From G965200765 sp965203865 (GTDB lineage Bacteria; Pseudomonadota; Gammaproteobacteria; Arenicellales; JAJDZL01), in assembly GCA_965203865.1 (NCBI GenBank), contig OZ241916.1, positions 806,001 to 870,000 on the forward strand: 64,000 nucleotides of DNA. The letters run 5' to 3'. Both the position numbers and the translations under genes were made by a program. Positions 51,836 to 61,845 of this stretch are shown here, piece by piece; within the stretch, counting starts at the first letter, position 1, and every line of letters starts with the position of its first letter. Under the pieces are notes generated by a model, which did not search any database, had not been told where the DNA came from, and saw nothing but the letters and a program-made list of their open reading frames with translations.

Positions 51836-52919
51836 TAAATCAGGCGGTCCAAGAACCAGTTGGCTACAAGTCTGCACGCTGGCTTTTCTTGTTGTCTTCT
51901 TTGGATTTTGGGCAAGTTTATCGCAGCATGTTCATGCGGATAGCGAGGGCGCGATTGTACCTGGCACGTACTCGGGAGCGGTGCCAACAACATATCCGGG
52001 CTGGTTCAAAGACAGCTTTCTTGAGTTTGAGGATGATATTGCTGAAGCAGCAGAGCAGGGCAAGAGGCTAATCCTGTTTTTTCACCAGGACGGGTGCCCT
52101 TATTGCAATGCCTTGGTTGAACGAAATTTTAGTCAAAAGGATATTGTAGAAAAGATTCGGGAACACTTTGATGTTGTAGAGTTGAACATTTGGGGGGACC
52201 GTTCAGTAGTCAGCGTGGATGGGGTTGAATTCACCGAAAAAGAATTTTCTGCAGAGGCGGGTGTTCAGTTTACCCCGACATTATTATTCTATGACGAGCG
52301 TGGTGATTCGGTGCTTAAGTTGAATGGCTATATCCCCCCAAAGCAATTTCGGGTAGCGCTTGACTATGTGTCAGGGCGGCATGAAGCGGGAATGTCCTAT
52401 CGAGATTTTGTCGAACGAAACTTGAAAGGCGACGCTGCTTCAAAAAAACTGATTCCTGAGCCATTCTTTTTAAATCCACCCTATAGTCTTGACCGCTCGA
52501 CAAGTCAGGAAAAGCCGCTTGCAGTTTTCTTTGAACAAGAGGATTGTCCCAATTGTGAAATTTTGCACAGCAAGGTGCTAGTTGATCAAGAAATTAAAGA
52601 ATTAATTGGAAATTTTGATGCTGTGCAGATGGGTATGTGGTCGAAAACAATAATAACCACTCCATCGGGAGTGAAAAGCACAATACGGGACTGGGCCTCC
52701 GAATTGGGCATAAGCTATGCTCCAACCATTGTTTTCTTTGACCGGCATGGAAAAGAAGTAATTCGCTCTGAAGCATGGCTCAAGATTTTTCATACTCAAT
52801 CCATGCTTGACTATGTATCAAGCGAGGCGTTTCGCACTGAACCGAACTTTCAAAGGTATGTAGCGGCCCGGGCAGACCGCTTGATTGAAAAGGGAATTGA
52901 TGTAGATATCTGGAAGTAG
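51813..52919 (+). CDS. SoxW-like periplasmic protein with two thioredoxin domains
   Basis: Translation from the TTG at 51813 (GGAG four bases before) gives about 368 residues; a TTG at 51822 is also possible. A signal-anchor or signal peptide (VCTLAFLVVFFGFWAS) ends near HVHADSEG. Domain one, about residues 60-190, has LILFFHQDGCPYCNALVERN and TPTLLFYDERG, very like SoxW thioredoxins. Domain two, about 225-350, has LAVFFEQEDCPNCEILHSK and APTIVFFDRHG. Both CxxC sites (CPYC, CPNC) are intact. SoxW-type proteins keep the Cys of SoxY and others reduced in the periplasm. The sox operon lies about 7.7 kb to the right. The tandem form is unusual to me. Confidence 0.82.
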   Translation: MKHLKKLDKSGGPRTSWLQVCTLAFLVVFFGFWASLSQHVHADSEGAIVPGTYSGAVPTTYPGWFKDSFLEFEDDIAEAAEQGKRLILFFHQDGCPYCNALVERNFSQKDIVEKIREHFDVVELNIWGDRSVVSVDGVEFTEKEFSAEAGVQFTPTLLFYDERGDSVLKLNGYIPPKQFRVALDYVSGRHEAGMSYRDFVERNLKGDAASKKLIPEPFFLNPPYSLDRSTSQEKPLAVFFEQEDCPNCEILHSKVLVDQEIKELIGNFDAVQMGMWSKTIITTPSGVKSTIRDWASELGISYAPTIVFFDRHGKEVIRSEAWLKIFHTQSMLDYVSSEAFRTEPNFQRYVAARADRLIEKGIDVDIWK

Positions 52920-52921
52920 TG

Positions 52922-55900
52922 TCAAATGGCTTGAGCTATATTTTCAACTTCTTCTATAGTCAAATCTTGCAACTTCTGTGCTGAAATTCTCACCCCAAGT
53001 CTGACTTGAATCAGATGGGACAATTCCACTGCCAGCAGGCTGTCAATACCGTAGTCAACCAATGATTTTTTAGCGTTCAGGCAATCTTTTTCAATTTCCA
53101 GAATTTCTGATATGCAGTCGAATACATCTTGGTCATGGGAAGATTTTGCAAAAGATTTCCTGTTGGAATTATCCTGATTGGAAAATGAGCGGCCATGATT
53201 GGCTTCGCTCACTTCTTTGCCCCAAGCGCCGCCGGTTACAATGACTTCAGAATTTTTTGTATCAAGCAGTGTGGGAAGATGGTCAAGCATTCTACTCGCT
53301 GAGATAGCGGACACACCGTGTTTTTCAATCAACCGCGCAAATTCCCCAGGATTTCTTGCCACATAGCCGTAGTCCGAGACAGCCCCCCAATTTACCGAGA
53401 TACCAGGAACGTTGACCGACCGTAGATAGGATGCGAAAGAATTCAAAAAGGAGTTTGATGAGGCATATGCAGATTGACCTTGCGGACCAAACAAAGAGGC
53501 AATCGAGGAGTACATAACGAAAAAATCCAGGTTCAGATTTTTTGAGAATTGGTGTAAATTCCATGCACCTGTCATTTTGGGCTCGGTAACACGGATATAT
53601 TTTTCATAAGCCATGTCCGACAAAAGGCAATCATCAATTGTCATTGCACAGTGAATTATCCCTCGTATCGGGGAAAGTTTTTTTGATACTTTTAAAACTT
53701 CTTTTTCGAATAGACTGTATTTGGCTATATCTGCGACGACGACTGAAACTTTGGTTTTGTTTTTCTTGAAGTGCTTTAATGCGTTTTTGAAGTCTGATGA
53801 ATTTCTTCTATCGGACTTGCCGACCAGAATGATTGACTTCGCACCGATTTTACTGAGTTTTATCGCCGTTGCCAGTCCGAAACCGCGGACCCCTCCGGCA
53901 ATCATATAAGTTGAGTTGGCGGGTAGCGCCGAATTTGTTTTAACAGGCAAGTTGAAGTTCTCAATATGGTGAAAGTCAATTAATACCTTGCCAATGTGCT
54001 TTGCCGAAAACATATGCCTGAAAGCATCCGCAGTCAGCTCAACCGGAAATTTTTGAAATGGTAGAACGGGAAGTTCCTTATTGAAAATTAAACTTGAGAT
54101 TGTTTGCAGATTCGATGCAAGTAGTTCGGGGTCATTCTTCCAAATTTGATCTATATCAACAACGACTTTATGAAATTTTGAGTTTGTAGATTCTTGTTGA
54201 TTAACTGAATCTGCATTTTTGCCGAGTTCAATAATTATTCCATTCGGGGAAATAGCTTCTTCGTTTGCCAAAGCCATTTCTCCTGCAAGAGTATTCACAA
54301 TTGCATCGACTCCCCGGTTATTGGTATCCTTTAAAATCTCATTGGCGAACTCGGGAGTCCTTGAGTCAAACACCTGTTTTATTCCAAGGGCGTATAAATA
54401 GTCTCGCTTTTCTTTTGTTCCTGCAGTTGCGAAAATTGAAATATTTGTTCTATACTTTTGCAGAAGGTTGATTAAGGCTAACCCCACTCCTCCAGATGCA
54501 GTGTGAACGAGCACAGATTGAAACTGTGTCAACTTGGAAAATATTTGATTGCAAGTCCATGCAGTCGCATAAGCAGTTAAAAGCCCGACTGCTTGGTCGA
54601 AATTTAGCGTGTCAGGGATTTTAAAGACGAACCGGGAGTCTGCCACCACTTTGCTGGCTATGGATTGCGGTGAAAGTGCGATAACACGGTCTCCATCTTT
54701 CAGGTGCTTAACGCGATTTCCCGATTGGACTACTTTGCCGGCGCACTCGATGCCCAAAGACTTTCCAGAATAACCTTTAAGTGTTGCACTTTCCGGCAGT
54801 GTTCCCAAAGCAACCATAATGTCTCTGAAATTCAAAGCAGATGTTGAAACTTCAATCAGAACTTCAAAGTCGTCAATTTGGCTCATTTTGGACAGAGCAA
54901 ATTGAGGGTTGTCAAAATTATCGTTTTTAAAGTTTTTGAGAATGGTTGACTGAAAGAATTCAGAGGGATGAATTTGATGATGGTAAGAATCTATAGATTG
55001 AATGTAATGCTTGTTTCCTCGAATTGCTATTTCCAAACTGTTCTTGTTGCTGTGAATCAAGTCAAAGAGTTTTTCGCTTGCTTGGTCATCAAATATATCA
55101 ATGTCAACAATACTGCAAGTGAATTGAGGATATTCGTTGCGAACAGAGCGACAAAAGCCCCAAAGCCCGGAGTTCAAAACACCGGATTCGGTTTGCTTGG
55201 ACTGTATAGAATGCGTGTTAGCAGTAACAACATACAAGCACGGGATTTGAACAGAAGACCGTTCAAGAGATTGTAGGAAATAGGCAATTGACATTGCATT
55301 TGCTGGAATATTACAGGTTGCTTGGGAAAAATTTTCAAACAGGTATTCATCGGAAACTGCCCAAAGGTAAACAACTCCTGCAATTTCACAATCAAGTTGT
55401 TCTATGTGATTTAAAAGTCGAATATAGTCTTTTGGTTCATCTGGGCGGATTTCAAAAGACAGATTGCTGTGTTTGAAATTCTTTCCCGCAGCAATTTCAA
55501 TCCTGCTTCCAAGTGCCAGTTGTTTTAAAAAGTTCTTTGAAATTTCGTGCCCATTTGAAAAAACGATCCACTTGCCTTCAAAGTTCTTGATTGTTTTACA
55601 AGGCAAATCAACCGATTGCTTGGAAACCGTTCTGGCGAGGAAAAGCGAGTGAACCGATTCAGTGCTGTTTTCCAAGCCTCCAAGCCATGAAATTGAATCA
55701 AATCCTGCAGTCTTCAGGTATTCAACCCATTTTGAACTTGGTTTGCACGGGGTATCGTTATGGCGGTCAGGGTCGGAATTATTCCACCAACCTTGCAAGA
55801 TGCCAAAAACTAGCCGAGCCCATCCAGGTTCCCGGGTTAGCTCTACAAAATGGAAGAAGCCCCCCGGCTTGAGCAGCCTGTTTATGAATGTGAGAGACTG

Positions 55901-58900
55901 TTTTGTATCCCGGAGTGTATGCAACGTATCCGAGCATATTACGATGTCAAAGTAATGGTCCTTGTAGCCTTGTATAACCGGGTCGGCTTCTATATTCAAT
56001 TCGCCAAATTTTATAAACTCAAATGCCTTGAATCTTTTTTGGGACTGCTGAATAAAACGCTTTGATAAATCTGTAAATGTGTACTCGACCGACAGTGCTT
56101 TCAGTCTTGGTGCAAGCAGGGACAGCAAAGCACCAGTACCACCGCCGATTTCCAAAATTCGACAAGGCTCGGAATAAGGCCAATGATCAATAATTTCACG
56201 AATCGATTGGCATAGAAGCTTGTTGTAAAAACAGCAGGTGGGAGAATTCAGGTAAAGTAGCCGGAGTTCATCAATAGAACCATTGGGGAACAAGCAGTCG
56301 AGCCCGTTTTTTTCCCCTGCAAGTACCAGAGGCAGTTCACGACCGCACCGTTCAATTAATCTCAGCTCAGACAAGTACTCAGCAACTTCCGGCTTCCTGG
56401 AAACTTCGCGCCAGACCTCGATGCCTGAAGTTGAGTTCGAACATTGTAAAGTCGACAGAATACCGTTCTTCAATTTGACGAAATTGTGTTTTGCAAGCAA
56501 GCCAAGCAGAGCATCAAAAAGCCGCGTCTGACCACAAGAAATACCAAGTGTTTCATGAACTTCTTCAATGTTCATTGATTGGCTATCGTGAAATACGAAT
56601 CCGAGATTTTCAAATGCTTCGGCTATATAGGCAATAGCAATACGTTCAAGATCTTTTTCAATTGCCTGGTCGTATTCATTTCGATTTTCATCGTACAACA
56701 GTTGCTTGGAATAAATTTGAAGATTGTCGTAAATTTCAGTTGAACTGAACGCCTCTGCAAGAGCCATTGAGTCATTCTTTGGCTGCAATTTCCACTTGGG
56801 TTCCAATACATAAACAGGTTCTGTTCTGGAAGGGGCATGAGCCAAGGTATCCTGAGGCAATAAACAAAGTGTAATGTCTTGAATTGACAGTACTACTTCT
56901 TTTGATTCGTCAAAAACATTCAAGTCGAATTTCAACCTGCTTTTTTCTTCCTCGGGATTGCAGGCATGACACCAAACAACGTCGCCTGCTTTTTTCCAAA
57001 ATCGAATTTTGTCTATCCCAACAGGCAACAGCATTTGATTGTTGCCTAACACTGCTATTCCCGCCCGAAAGCATAAGTCCAGCAATCCTGGATCTATTAA
57101 TATATTTTCCTGAACCTCGAAAGCCGTACGCTGAACAGACAATTTCGCGAGAACATTGTGCTGGCCCCAAGATTGCAATTTTTCAATTTTATACGGCTCT
57201 TTGGCATGCGTGAATCCCAACTTGGAAAACATTTTGTTAAATTCTTGTACTGATATTGAACGGGTACACTGGTTCAATAGCCCCGCGATACTATCTGTAG
57301 GCGGGGAGTCGGAAAGAGGTTCAACTAATCCGCTGCATATCGGGAAATGATCTTGTTCCCGCTTTGAGTTTACTGAATGAAATTCAAATTCGAGAACCGG
57401 TTTGGTGCCAGTAAATTCCAGGTTGAGGGAATTTGTGTGGCACTCAGGGTTGTAAAGTAGCAATAGTTCTTCAAACTTTATTTCGCTGATTTCAACGGGA
57501 AACTGCCCCAAAACATCTTCAGCAGCTTCAAGAACGGCTTCAATATACCCAGTTGCCGGAAATACAGTATTGCCATGGATGCGATGATGGTCTAGCCACT
57601 GATATCTATCCCTTTTCAATAACATCTCCCATGAATTGGCAGAGGTATGCTGAATTAAACGAGTTTCGGATTTTTGATGAATTGGATTTGCAGTCTTAGT
57701 TTCGGGGATTTCTTCAGGAGCGTTCCAAATTTTTTGAAGATTGAATTGAATGCCGGGAACATCCACTATTCGTGTTTTCCGGTTTACATTTTCCCAATGT
57801 ACATTGAGCCCGACACAGTAGAGTTTGCCCAAAGTTGCAAGCATCGTTTGTTTATCCGGGAGATTGCGTCGAAGAGATGGAAAGACCTGTCCTTCGGATT
57901 CTGCGTCACCGAGGTTTTCCTGAATATTCATTGACAAGACCGGATGCGGGGCAATCTCGAGAAAGTGATGGTCGCCAGAATCAAAACAGTGATTCAAGGC
58001 GTTTAAAAACTGAACCGGCTGGCGAAAATTTTCCCACCAGTAGCTTGCTCGGACAAATTTGTTCTGCATGCTGTTTCCAGTTACAGTAGAAAACCAGGGA
58101 ATTTTTGGGGAGGCGGCAGGTAAATCTTTCACAGCATCCAGAACGTTAGACCGAGCGCATTCAATCAGAGGCGAGTGAAACGGGATATCGATTTTCAGCT
58201 CTCGACAAAATACTTCTCTGCTTTCAAGATCCCGGGCAACGGCTCGAATTGCTTCCGTGGTTCCGGAAAATGTTACAGAAGCAGGGCTGTTATAGGCGGC
58301 GATAAAGAGTTCATCAGGAAATTTGTCAAGAATTTGCACTGCTTCGTCAACTTCGATTGCGGCGGCGCACATCGCACCATGCACACCTGCATTTTCCAGA
58401 ATTCGACTACGAATTACCAATGCCCGTATTGCATCTGGCAATGCAATAGCACCGGAAGCATAAGCTGCAGTTACTTCACCTATACTATGACCAATGACCG
58501 CATCCGGATTTATCCCCCAATAATTCCAGAGTTCAACGAGTGCGATTTGCAACGCGAACAAACGAGAATGAGCGACAGTAATTTTGCTTTCCTTAACTGA
58601 ACAGTCGCCGCTTCTGAAATAAGGCAGCACTGAAATATTGAACAGTTCCTTGAATATTGATTCACAGGTGTTGATGGTTGATCTGAATATCGGTTCTGTA
58701 GCGTAAAGTTCTTTCCCTGAATTTGACCAATGCGGGCCCATTCCGCAAAATACAAAAACCAATTTCGGGTCAATGCCTGCCTCAATACTCTGCTGAGGAG
58801 CAGTCCTCAAGTCTTCAAGTTCTTGGCAAACAATCGCATTGCGAAAGGATTTATGAGTCTTGCGGCTGGCAGTGCATGCTAGTTCGCTCAACTCAATTCC

Positions 58901-60283
58901 CTCAACTGATGAATACGACTCTTGAAGCTGCTGGACTGACTGAGGAGACTGCGCAGAAACAGGGAGGAGCGAGACGGTTTTTTTTCGGATTTCATGTTTG
59001 ACTGGATTCCGTGGTGCTTGGCGAATTATTGCGTGCGCGTTTGTACCGCCGAATCCAAATGAGTTGACGGCGGCAATTCGACACCGGTTTTTATTTTTGG
59101 GCCACTCCTGAAGGGAAACGGGAATTTGAATACCAAGCGACTCCATATTGATCGCCGGGTTTGGACAGGAAAAGTGCAGATTTGGTGGAATTTTTCCATT
59201 TTCGACCATCAGTACTGCCTTGATGAATCCGGCAATGCCCGCTGCTCCTTCGGTGTGTCCGAAATTGGATTTTATCGACCCGACCCAGCAAGGGGCGGTC
59301 CCACCGTACACTCTGCCAATGGAATTCGCTTCTGCCAAATCACCGGATTGGGTTCCGGTTCCATGCGCCTCCACATACCCTACATCGGTTGCATCAATTT
59401 CGGCTTTTTGAACAGCGGATTTCATCATTGTCTCTTGCGCTTCTGCACTTGGGGACATCAGCCCCTGTGTCTTGCCATCTTGATTAACTGCCGTTGCAAT
59501 GACCACTCCTCGTATTCGGTCGCGGTCTGCCAATGCGTTTGACAAGAGTTTCAGCAGGACTACTCCGCCTCCTTCTGCTCTCACAAATCCGTCAGCGCTT
59601 GCGTCGAACGGACGGCATCGCCCCGACTTTGAAAGCATGTTTGCCCGCCCGAATTCTATGTAGCTTTCGGGCATTACGATTGTGTTGGCGCCACCTGCAA
59701 TCGCAACATCGCACTCGCCTTGAATCAGGGACTGGCAGGCACCATCAACTGCGACCAGAGAAGATGAACATGCTGTGTCGTAACTAATACTTGGCCCTGT
59801 AAAGTTAAACGTGTAAGAAATTCGATTGGCTGCAATGCTTGTAGAACGGCCTAGTCCGGTGTGGGGACCAATCCTGTTTTTTCTTGAAAGAACCAGGCGC
59901 TCGAAATCATGACTGATTACGCCGACAAAGACGCCAGTTTTCAAGTGCGCAAGATTGTCGACTGAAATTGCGGCATCTTCCATTGCCCGCCAAGAAAGCT
60001 CAAGCAAAATTCTCTGCTGAGGGTCAATGTCTTGTGCTTCCCGGGGGGATATACCGAAAAACACCGGGTCGAAGTCTTCAATACCGTCTATGAATCCCCC
60101 AACTTTGGCATAGTCTGAACCATGGTCCAGCACACTTGTGCTGAATCGCTCGCCAAGAATTCCTTCTATCGAGTCGATGCCGTTTTTTATGTTGCTCCAG
60201 AGCGTTTCAGGGTCGCGGGCATGGCCGGGAAACCGGCACGCCATACCGATTATTGCAACAGGGGGGTAGTATGTCTTGTTCAA
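52922..60283 (-). CDS. Type I highly reducing polyketide synthase, single module (KS-AT-DH-cMT-psiKR-ER-KR-ACP)
   Basis: All domains of a fungal-style reducing PKS are present in 2453 residues: KS 1-430 (DTACSSSLVAV near 169, EAHGTGTQ, KSNFGHTEGAAG), AT about 500-800 (GHSIGEV near 598, PFHSPLI), DH about 885-1170 (HRIHGNTVFP near 898, DPGLLDL near 1060), C-methyltransferase about 1340-1560 (LEIGGGTGAL near 1376), structural KR about 1590-1780, ER about 1800-2110 (HTASGGVGLA near 1925), KR about 2120-2330 (AGGVRGFGLA near 2127, YSSIASLFGPQGQSAYASSN), ACP about 2385-2453 (GIDSLLAVEL near 2411). No thioesterase, loading module or phosphopantetheinyl transferase is seen. It probably acts iteratively to make a methyl-branched reduced chain. 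Product unknown. Confidence 0.94.
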   Translation of the reverse strand: MNKTYYPPVAIIGMACRFPGHARDPETLWSNIKNGIDSIEGILGERFSTSVLDHGSDYAKVGGFIDGIEDFDPVFFGISPREAQDIDPQQRILLELSWRAMEDAAISVDNLAHLKTGVFVGVISHDFERLVLSRKNRIGPHTGLGRSTSIAANRISYTFNFTGPSISYDTACSSSLVAVDGACQSLIQGECDVAIAGGANTIVMPESYIEFGRANMLSKSGRCRPFDASADGFVRAEGGGVVLLKLLSNALADRDRIRGVVIATAVNQDGKTQGLMSPSAEAQETMMKSAVQKAEIDATDVGYVEAHGTGTQSGDLAEANSIGRVYGGTAPCWVGSIKSNFGHTEGAAGIAGFIKAVLMVENGKIPPNLHFSCPNPAINMESLGIQIPVSLQEWPKNKNRCRIAAVNSFGFGGTNAHAIIRQAPRNPVKHEIRKKTVSLLPVSAQSPQSVQQLQESYSSVEGIELSELACTASRKTHKSFRNAIVCQELEDLRTAPQQSIEAGIDPKLVFVFCGMGPHWSNSGKELYATEPIFRSTINTCESIFKELFNISVLPYFRSGDCSVKESKITVAHSRLFALQIALVELWNYWGINPDAVIGHSIGEVTAAYASGAIALPDAIRALVIRSRILENAGVHGAMCAAAIEVDEAVQILDKFPDELFIAAYNSPASVTFSGTTEAIRAVARDLESREVFCRELKIDIPFHSPLIECARSNVLDAVKDLPAASPKIPWFSTVTGNSMQNKFVRASYWWENFRQPVQFLNALNHCFDSGDHHFLEIAPHPVLSMNIQENLGDAESEGQVFPSLRRNLPDKQTMLATLGKLYCVGLNVHWENVNRKTRIVDVPGIQFNLQKIWNAPEEIPETKTANPIHQKSETRLIQHTSANSWEMLLKRDRYQWLDHHRIHGNTVFPATGYIEAVLEAAEDVLGQFPVEISEIKFEELLLLYNPECHTNSLNLEFTGTKPVLEFEFHSVNSKREQDHFPICSGLVEPLSDSPPTDSIAGLLNQCTRSISVQEFNKMFSKLGFTHAKEPYKIEKLQSWGQHNVLAKLSVQRTAFEVQENILIDPGLLDLCFRAGIAVLGNNQMLLPVGIDKIRFWKKAGDVVWCHACNPEEEKSRLKFDLNVFDESKEVVLSIQDITLCLLPQDTLAHAPSRTEPVYVLEPKWKLQPKNDSMALAEAFSSTEIYDNLQIYSKQLLYDENRNEYDQAIEKDLERIAIAYIAEAFENLGFVFHDSQSMNIEEVHETLGISCGQTRLFDALLGLLAKHNFVKLKNGILSTLQCSNSTSGIEVWREVSRKPEVAEYLSELRLIERCGRELPLVLAGEKNGLDCLFPNGSIDELRLLYLNSPTCCFYNKLLCQSIREIIDHWPYSEPCRILEIGGGTGALLSLLAPRLKALSVEYTFTDLSKRFIQQSQKRFKAFEFIKFGELNIEADPVIQGYKDHYFDIVICSDTLHTLRDTKQSLTFINRLLKPGGFFHFVELTREPGWARLVFGILQGWWNNSDPDRHNDTPCKPSSKWVEYLKTAGFDSISWLGGLENSTESVHSLFLARTVSKQSVDLPCKTIKNFEGKWIVFSNGHEISKNFLKQLALGSRIEIAAGKNFKHSNLSFEIRPDEPKDYIRLLNHIEQLDCEIAGVVYLWAVSDEYLFENFSQATCNIPANAMSIAYFLQSLERSSVQIPCLYVVTANTHSIQSKQTESGVLNSGLWGFCRSVRNEYPQFTCSIVDIDIFDDQASEKLFDLIHSNKNSLEIAIRGNKHYIQSIDSYHHQIHPSEFFQSTILKNFKNDNFDNPQFALSKMSQIDDFEVLIEVSTSALNFRDIMVALGTLPESATLKGYSGKSLGIECAGKVVQSGNRVKHLKDGDRVIALSPQSIASKVVADSRFVFKIPDTLNFDQAVGLLTAYATAWTCNQIFSKLTQFQSVLVHTASGGVGLALINLLQKYRTNISIFATAGTKEKRDYLYALGIKQVFDSRTPEFANEILKDTNNRGVDAIVNTLAGEMALANEEAISPNGIIIELGKNADSVNQQESTNSKFHKVVVDIDQIWKNDPELLASNLQTISSLIFNKELPVLPFQKFPVELTADAFRHMFSAKHIGKVLIDFHHIENFNLPVKTNSALPANSTYMIAGGVRGFGLATAIKLSKIGAKSIILVGKSDRRNSSDFKNALKHFKKNKTKVSVVVADIAKYSLFEKEVLKVSKKLSPIRGIIHCAMTIDDCLLSDMAYEKYIRVTEPKMTGAWNLHQFSKNLNLDFFVMYSSIASLFGPQGQSAYASSNSFLNSFASYLRSVNVPGISVNWGAVSDYGYVARNPGEFARLIEKHGVSAISASRMLDHLPTLLDTKNSEVIVTGGAWGKEVSEANHGRSFSNQDNSNRKSFAKSSHDQDVFDCISEILEIEKDCLNAKKSLVDYGIDSLLAVELSHLIQVRLGVRISAQKLQDLTIEEVENIAQAI

Positions 60284-60602
60284 ACCGAATGCTACAGTGA
60301 GAAGTTTCTGATTGATATTACAGGTTATTAAAAACGATTTCCCCCAGCTCGCGGATTCATTTCAACTAAAACAGGAATACTGATTAGTATTCAAATGTTT
60401 TTTTGTTTGTTCAAAATATCTGTAAAATTGCGAGAAATGAATTACATGAAAATTATTTAATTTTTCAGTTTTAGACAATTTGGGTATACTTTTTCAATAC
60501 GAGTCCATTCGTAGTGGAAATTTGGACGACGAATGTTATAGTTTCTAATTTTCGTAAACGGTATTGTAAGGAAAATTTTTAATTGGTTTGAGGTCAAATC
60601 GG
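60284..60602. other. Divergent promoter region between PKS and sox operon
   Basis: About 320 A+T-rich bases. TATAGT at about 60537-60542 could be a -10 element for soxX. TGAGGT at 60589-60594 is the likely soxX ribosome site. No gene is seen. Confidence 0.4.
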
Positions 60603-60977
60603 TTGTCAAGAAAATTCGCAGGCATATTCTCGATCGTAGGATTTACTTCACTATTGTGCGGTTTACTATTATTTTCTCATGCCAGTGTTGCAGACGAAGC
60701 TGCAACAGTTATCAAGCAAGGGAAAGAAATTGTCGTAGATCGTAAAAGGGGCAATTGTGTTGCATGTCACATCATTGAGGATGAAGAACTGCCTGGAACG
60801 AACGGCCCGCCACTGATTTTCATGAAGCAACGTTTTCCTGACAAGCAAAAACTCCGCGAACGAATTTACGATCCTACTGCATTTAATCCAAATTCGTTGA
60901 TGCCTCCTTTTGGCCGTCACGGAATTTTGACGCCGGAGGAAATTGACAAGGTTGTTGAATATATTCATTCACTGTAA
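60603..60977 (+). CDS. soxX: SoxX, monohaem cytochrome c of the SoxAX complex
   Basis: From the TTG at 60603 (GAGGT eight bases upstream; a TTG at 60588 is the alternative) the product has an N-terminal signal peptide (GIFSIVGFTSLLCGLLLFSH, cleaved near SVADEA). It then has the haem site GNCVACHIIEDEELPGTNGP and the axial Met in NSLMPPFGRHGILTPEEID. SoxX pairs with SoxA to link thiosulfate oxidatively to the SoxY carrier in the periplasm. First gene of soxXYZAKB; short gap to soxY. Confidence 0.93.
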   Translation: MSRKFAGIFSIVGFTSLLCGLLLFSHASVADEAATVIKQGKEIVVDRKRGNCVACHIIEDEELPGTNGPPLIFMKQRFPDKQKLRERIYDPTAFNPNSLMPPFGRHGILTPEEIDKVVEYIHSL

Positions 60978-60990
60978 GAGGTTGAAAATT

Positions 60991-61467
60991 ATGAATGCCT
61001 TAGACCCTATGAGACGCAAAGTGCTGAAAGGCGTGCTGGTATCAAGCATTGCAGGCCTGGCAGCTTCTTGGGGGATGCTGGGAGCAAATGCATATGCGGC
61101 GCGTCCCGAATCCGCCTTTCAGGCCGAAAACCTGGAATCCGCACTCAAGGAGCTATTCGGAGAGGATGGGATTGAGGAAAGCGCGGATATTATTGTGAAA
61201 GCACCGGACATTGCCGAGAATGGTGCAGTGGTACCCGTGCAAGTAACTTCGAATATCCAAAATACAGAATCGGTGGCAGTACTGGTGACGGAAAATCCAT
61301 TTCCAATGGCCGCTTCTTTTGATGTTTCTTCAGAAGTGATGCCGGAGTTTTCCATACGAATTAAAATGGGCAAGACGTCCGATGTGATTGCACTTGTAAA
61401 AGCGGAAGGAAAGATCTTCCGAGGAAGTAAATTGGTGGAGGTTACCATCGGTGGATGCGGTGGATAG
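60991..61467 (+). CDS. soxY: SoxY, sulfur-carrier subunit
   Basis: The product starts MNALDPMRRKVLKGVLVSSI, a twin-arginine-like signal (RRKVLKG) followed by a hydrophobic stretch and ANAYAARP cleavage area. The mature part ends in VEVTIGGCGG; the GGCGG tail carries the Cys on which sulfur compounds are bound during oxidation. The start ATG 60991 is preceded by GAGG. The protein forms a complex with SoxZ, encoded 24 bases downstream. The Tat signal fits export of the folded SoxYZ pair. Confidence 0.95.
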   Translation: MNALDPMRRKVLKGVLVSSIAGLAASWGMLGANAYAARPESAFQAENLESALKELFGEDGIEESADIIVKAPDIAENGAVVPVQVTSNIQNTESVAVLVTENPFPMAASFDVSSEVMPEFSIRIKMGKTSDVIALVKAEGKIFRGSKLVEVTIGGCGG

Positions 61468-61491
61468 ACGAGTACAACGAGGTAAAGAAAT

Positions 61492-61803
61492 ATGTCACTA
61501 AAAGCAAAAATGCGGGTAATTTCCGACGGAAGCACCGAAGTGAAGGTGTTAATCAAACATCCCATGGAAACAGGTTTTCGCAAGGATAGAAAAACAGGCA
61601 AAACAATTCCTGCCCATTATATTCAGCATGTTACATGTGAATGGCAGGGTCGGGAAGTAATGAAAACCCACTGGGGAGTATCTATTTCCAAGAATCCGTA
61701 TTTGTCGTTCAAATTGAATGGGCCTGCGTCAGGAGATATGGTTAAGCTGAGCTGGGTCGACAATATGGGCGAGGGCGGCGAAGGAGAATACAAGGTTCGC
61801 TGA
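61492..61803 (+). CDS. soxZ: SoxZ, partner of the sulfur carrier SoxY
   Basis: The 103 residues have the SoxZ pattern MSLKAKMRVISDGSTEVKVL, KHPMETGFRKDRKTGKTIPA, HYIQHVTCEWQGREVM, and GDMVKLSWVDNMGEGGEGEY. There is no signal peptide, as expected: SoxZ is exported together with SoxY through the Tat signal of SoxY. It is located between soxY and soxA in the standard order. Confidence 0.96.
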   Translation: MSLKAKMRVISDGSTEVKVLIKHPMETGFRKDRKTGKTIPAHYIQHVTCEWQGREVMKTHWGVSISKNPYLSFKLNGPASGDMVKLSWVDNMGEGGEGEYKVR

Positions 61804-61845
61804 GAAATTTAGGTAACTTGTTGAATTGAAACGTAGAAATTTATA

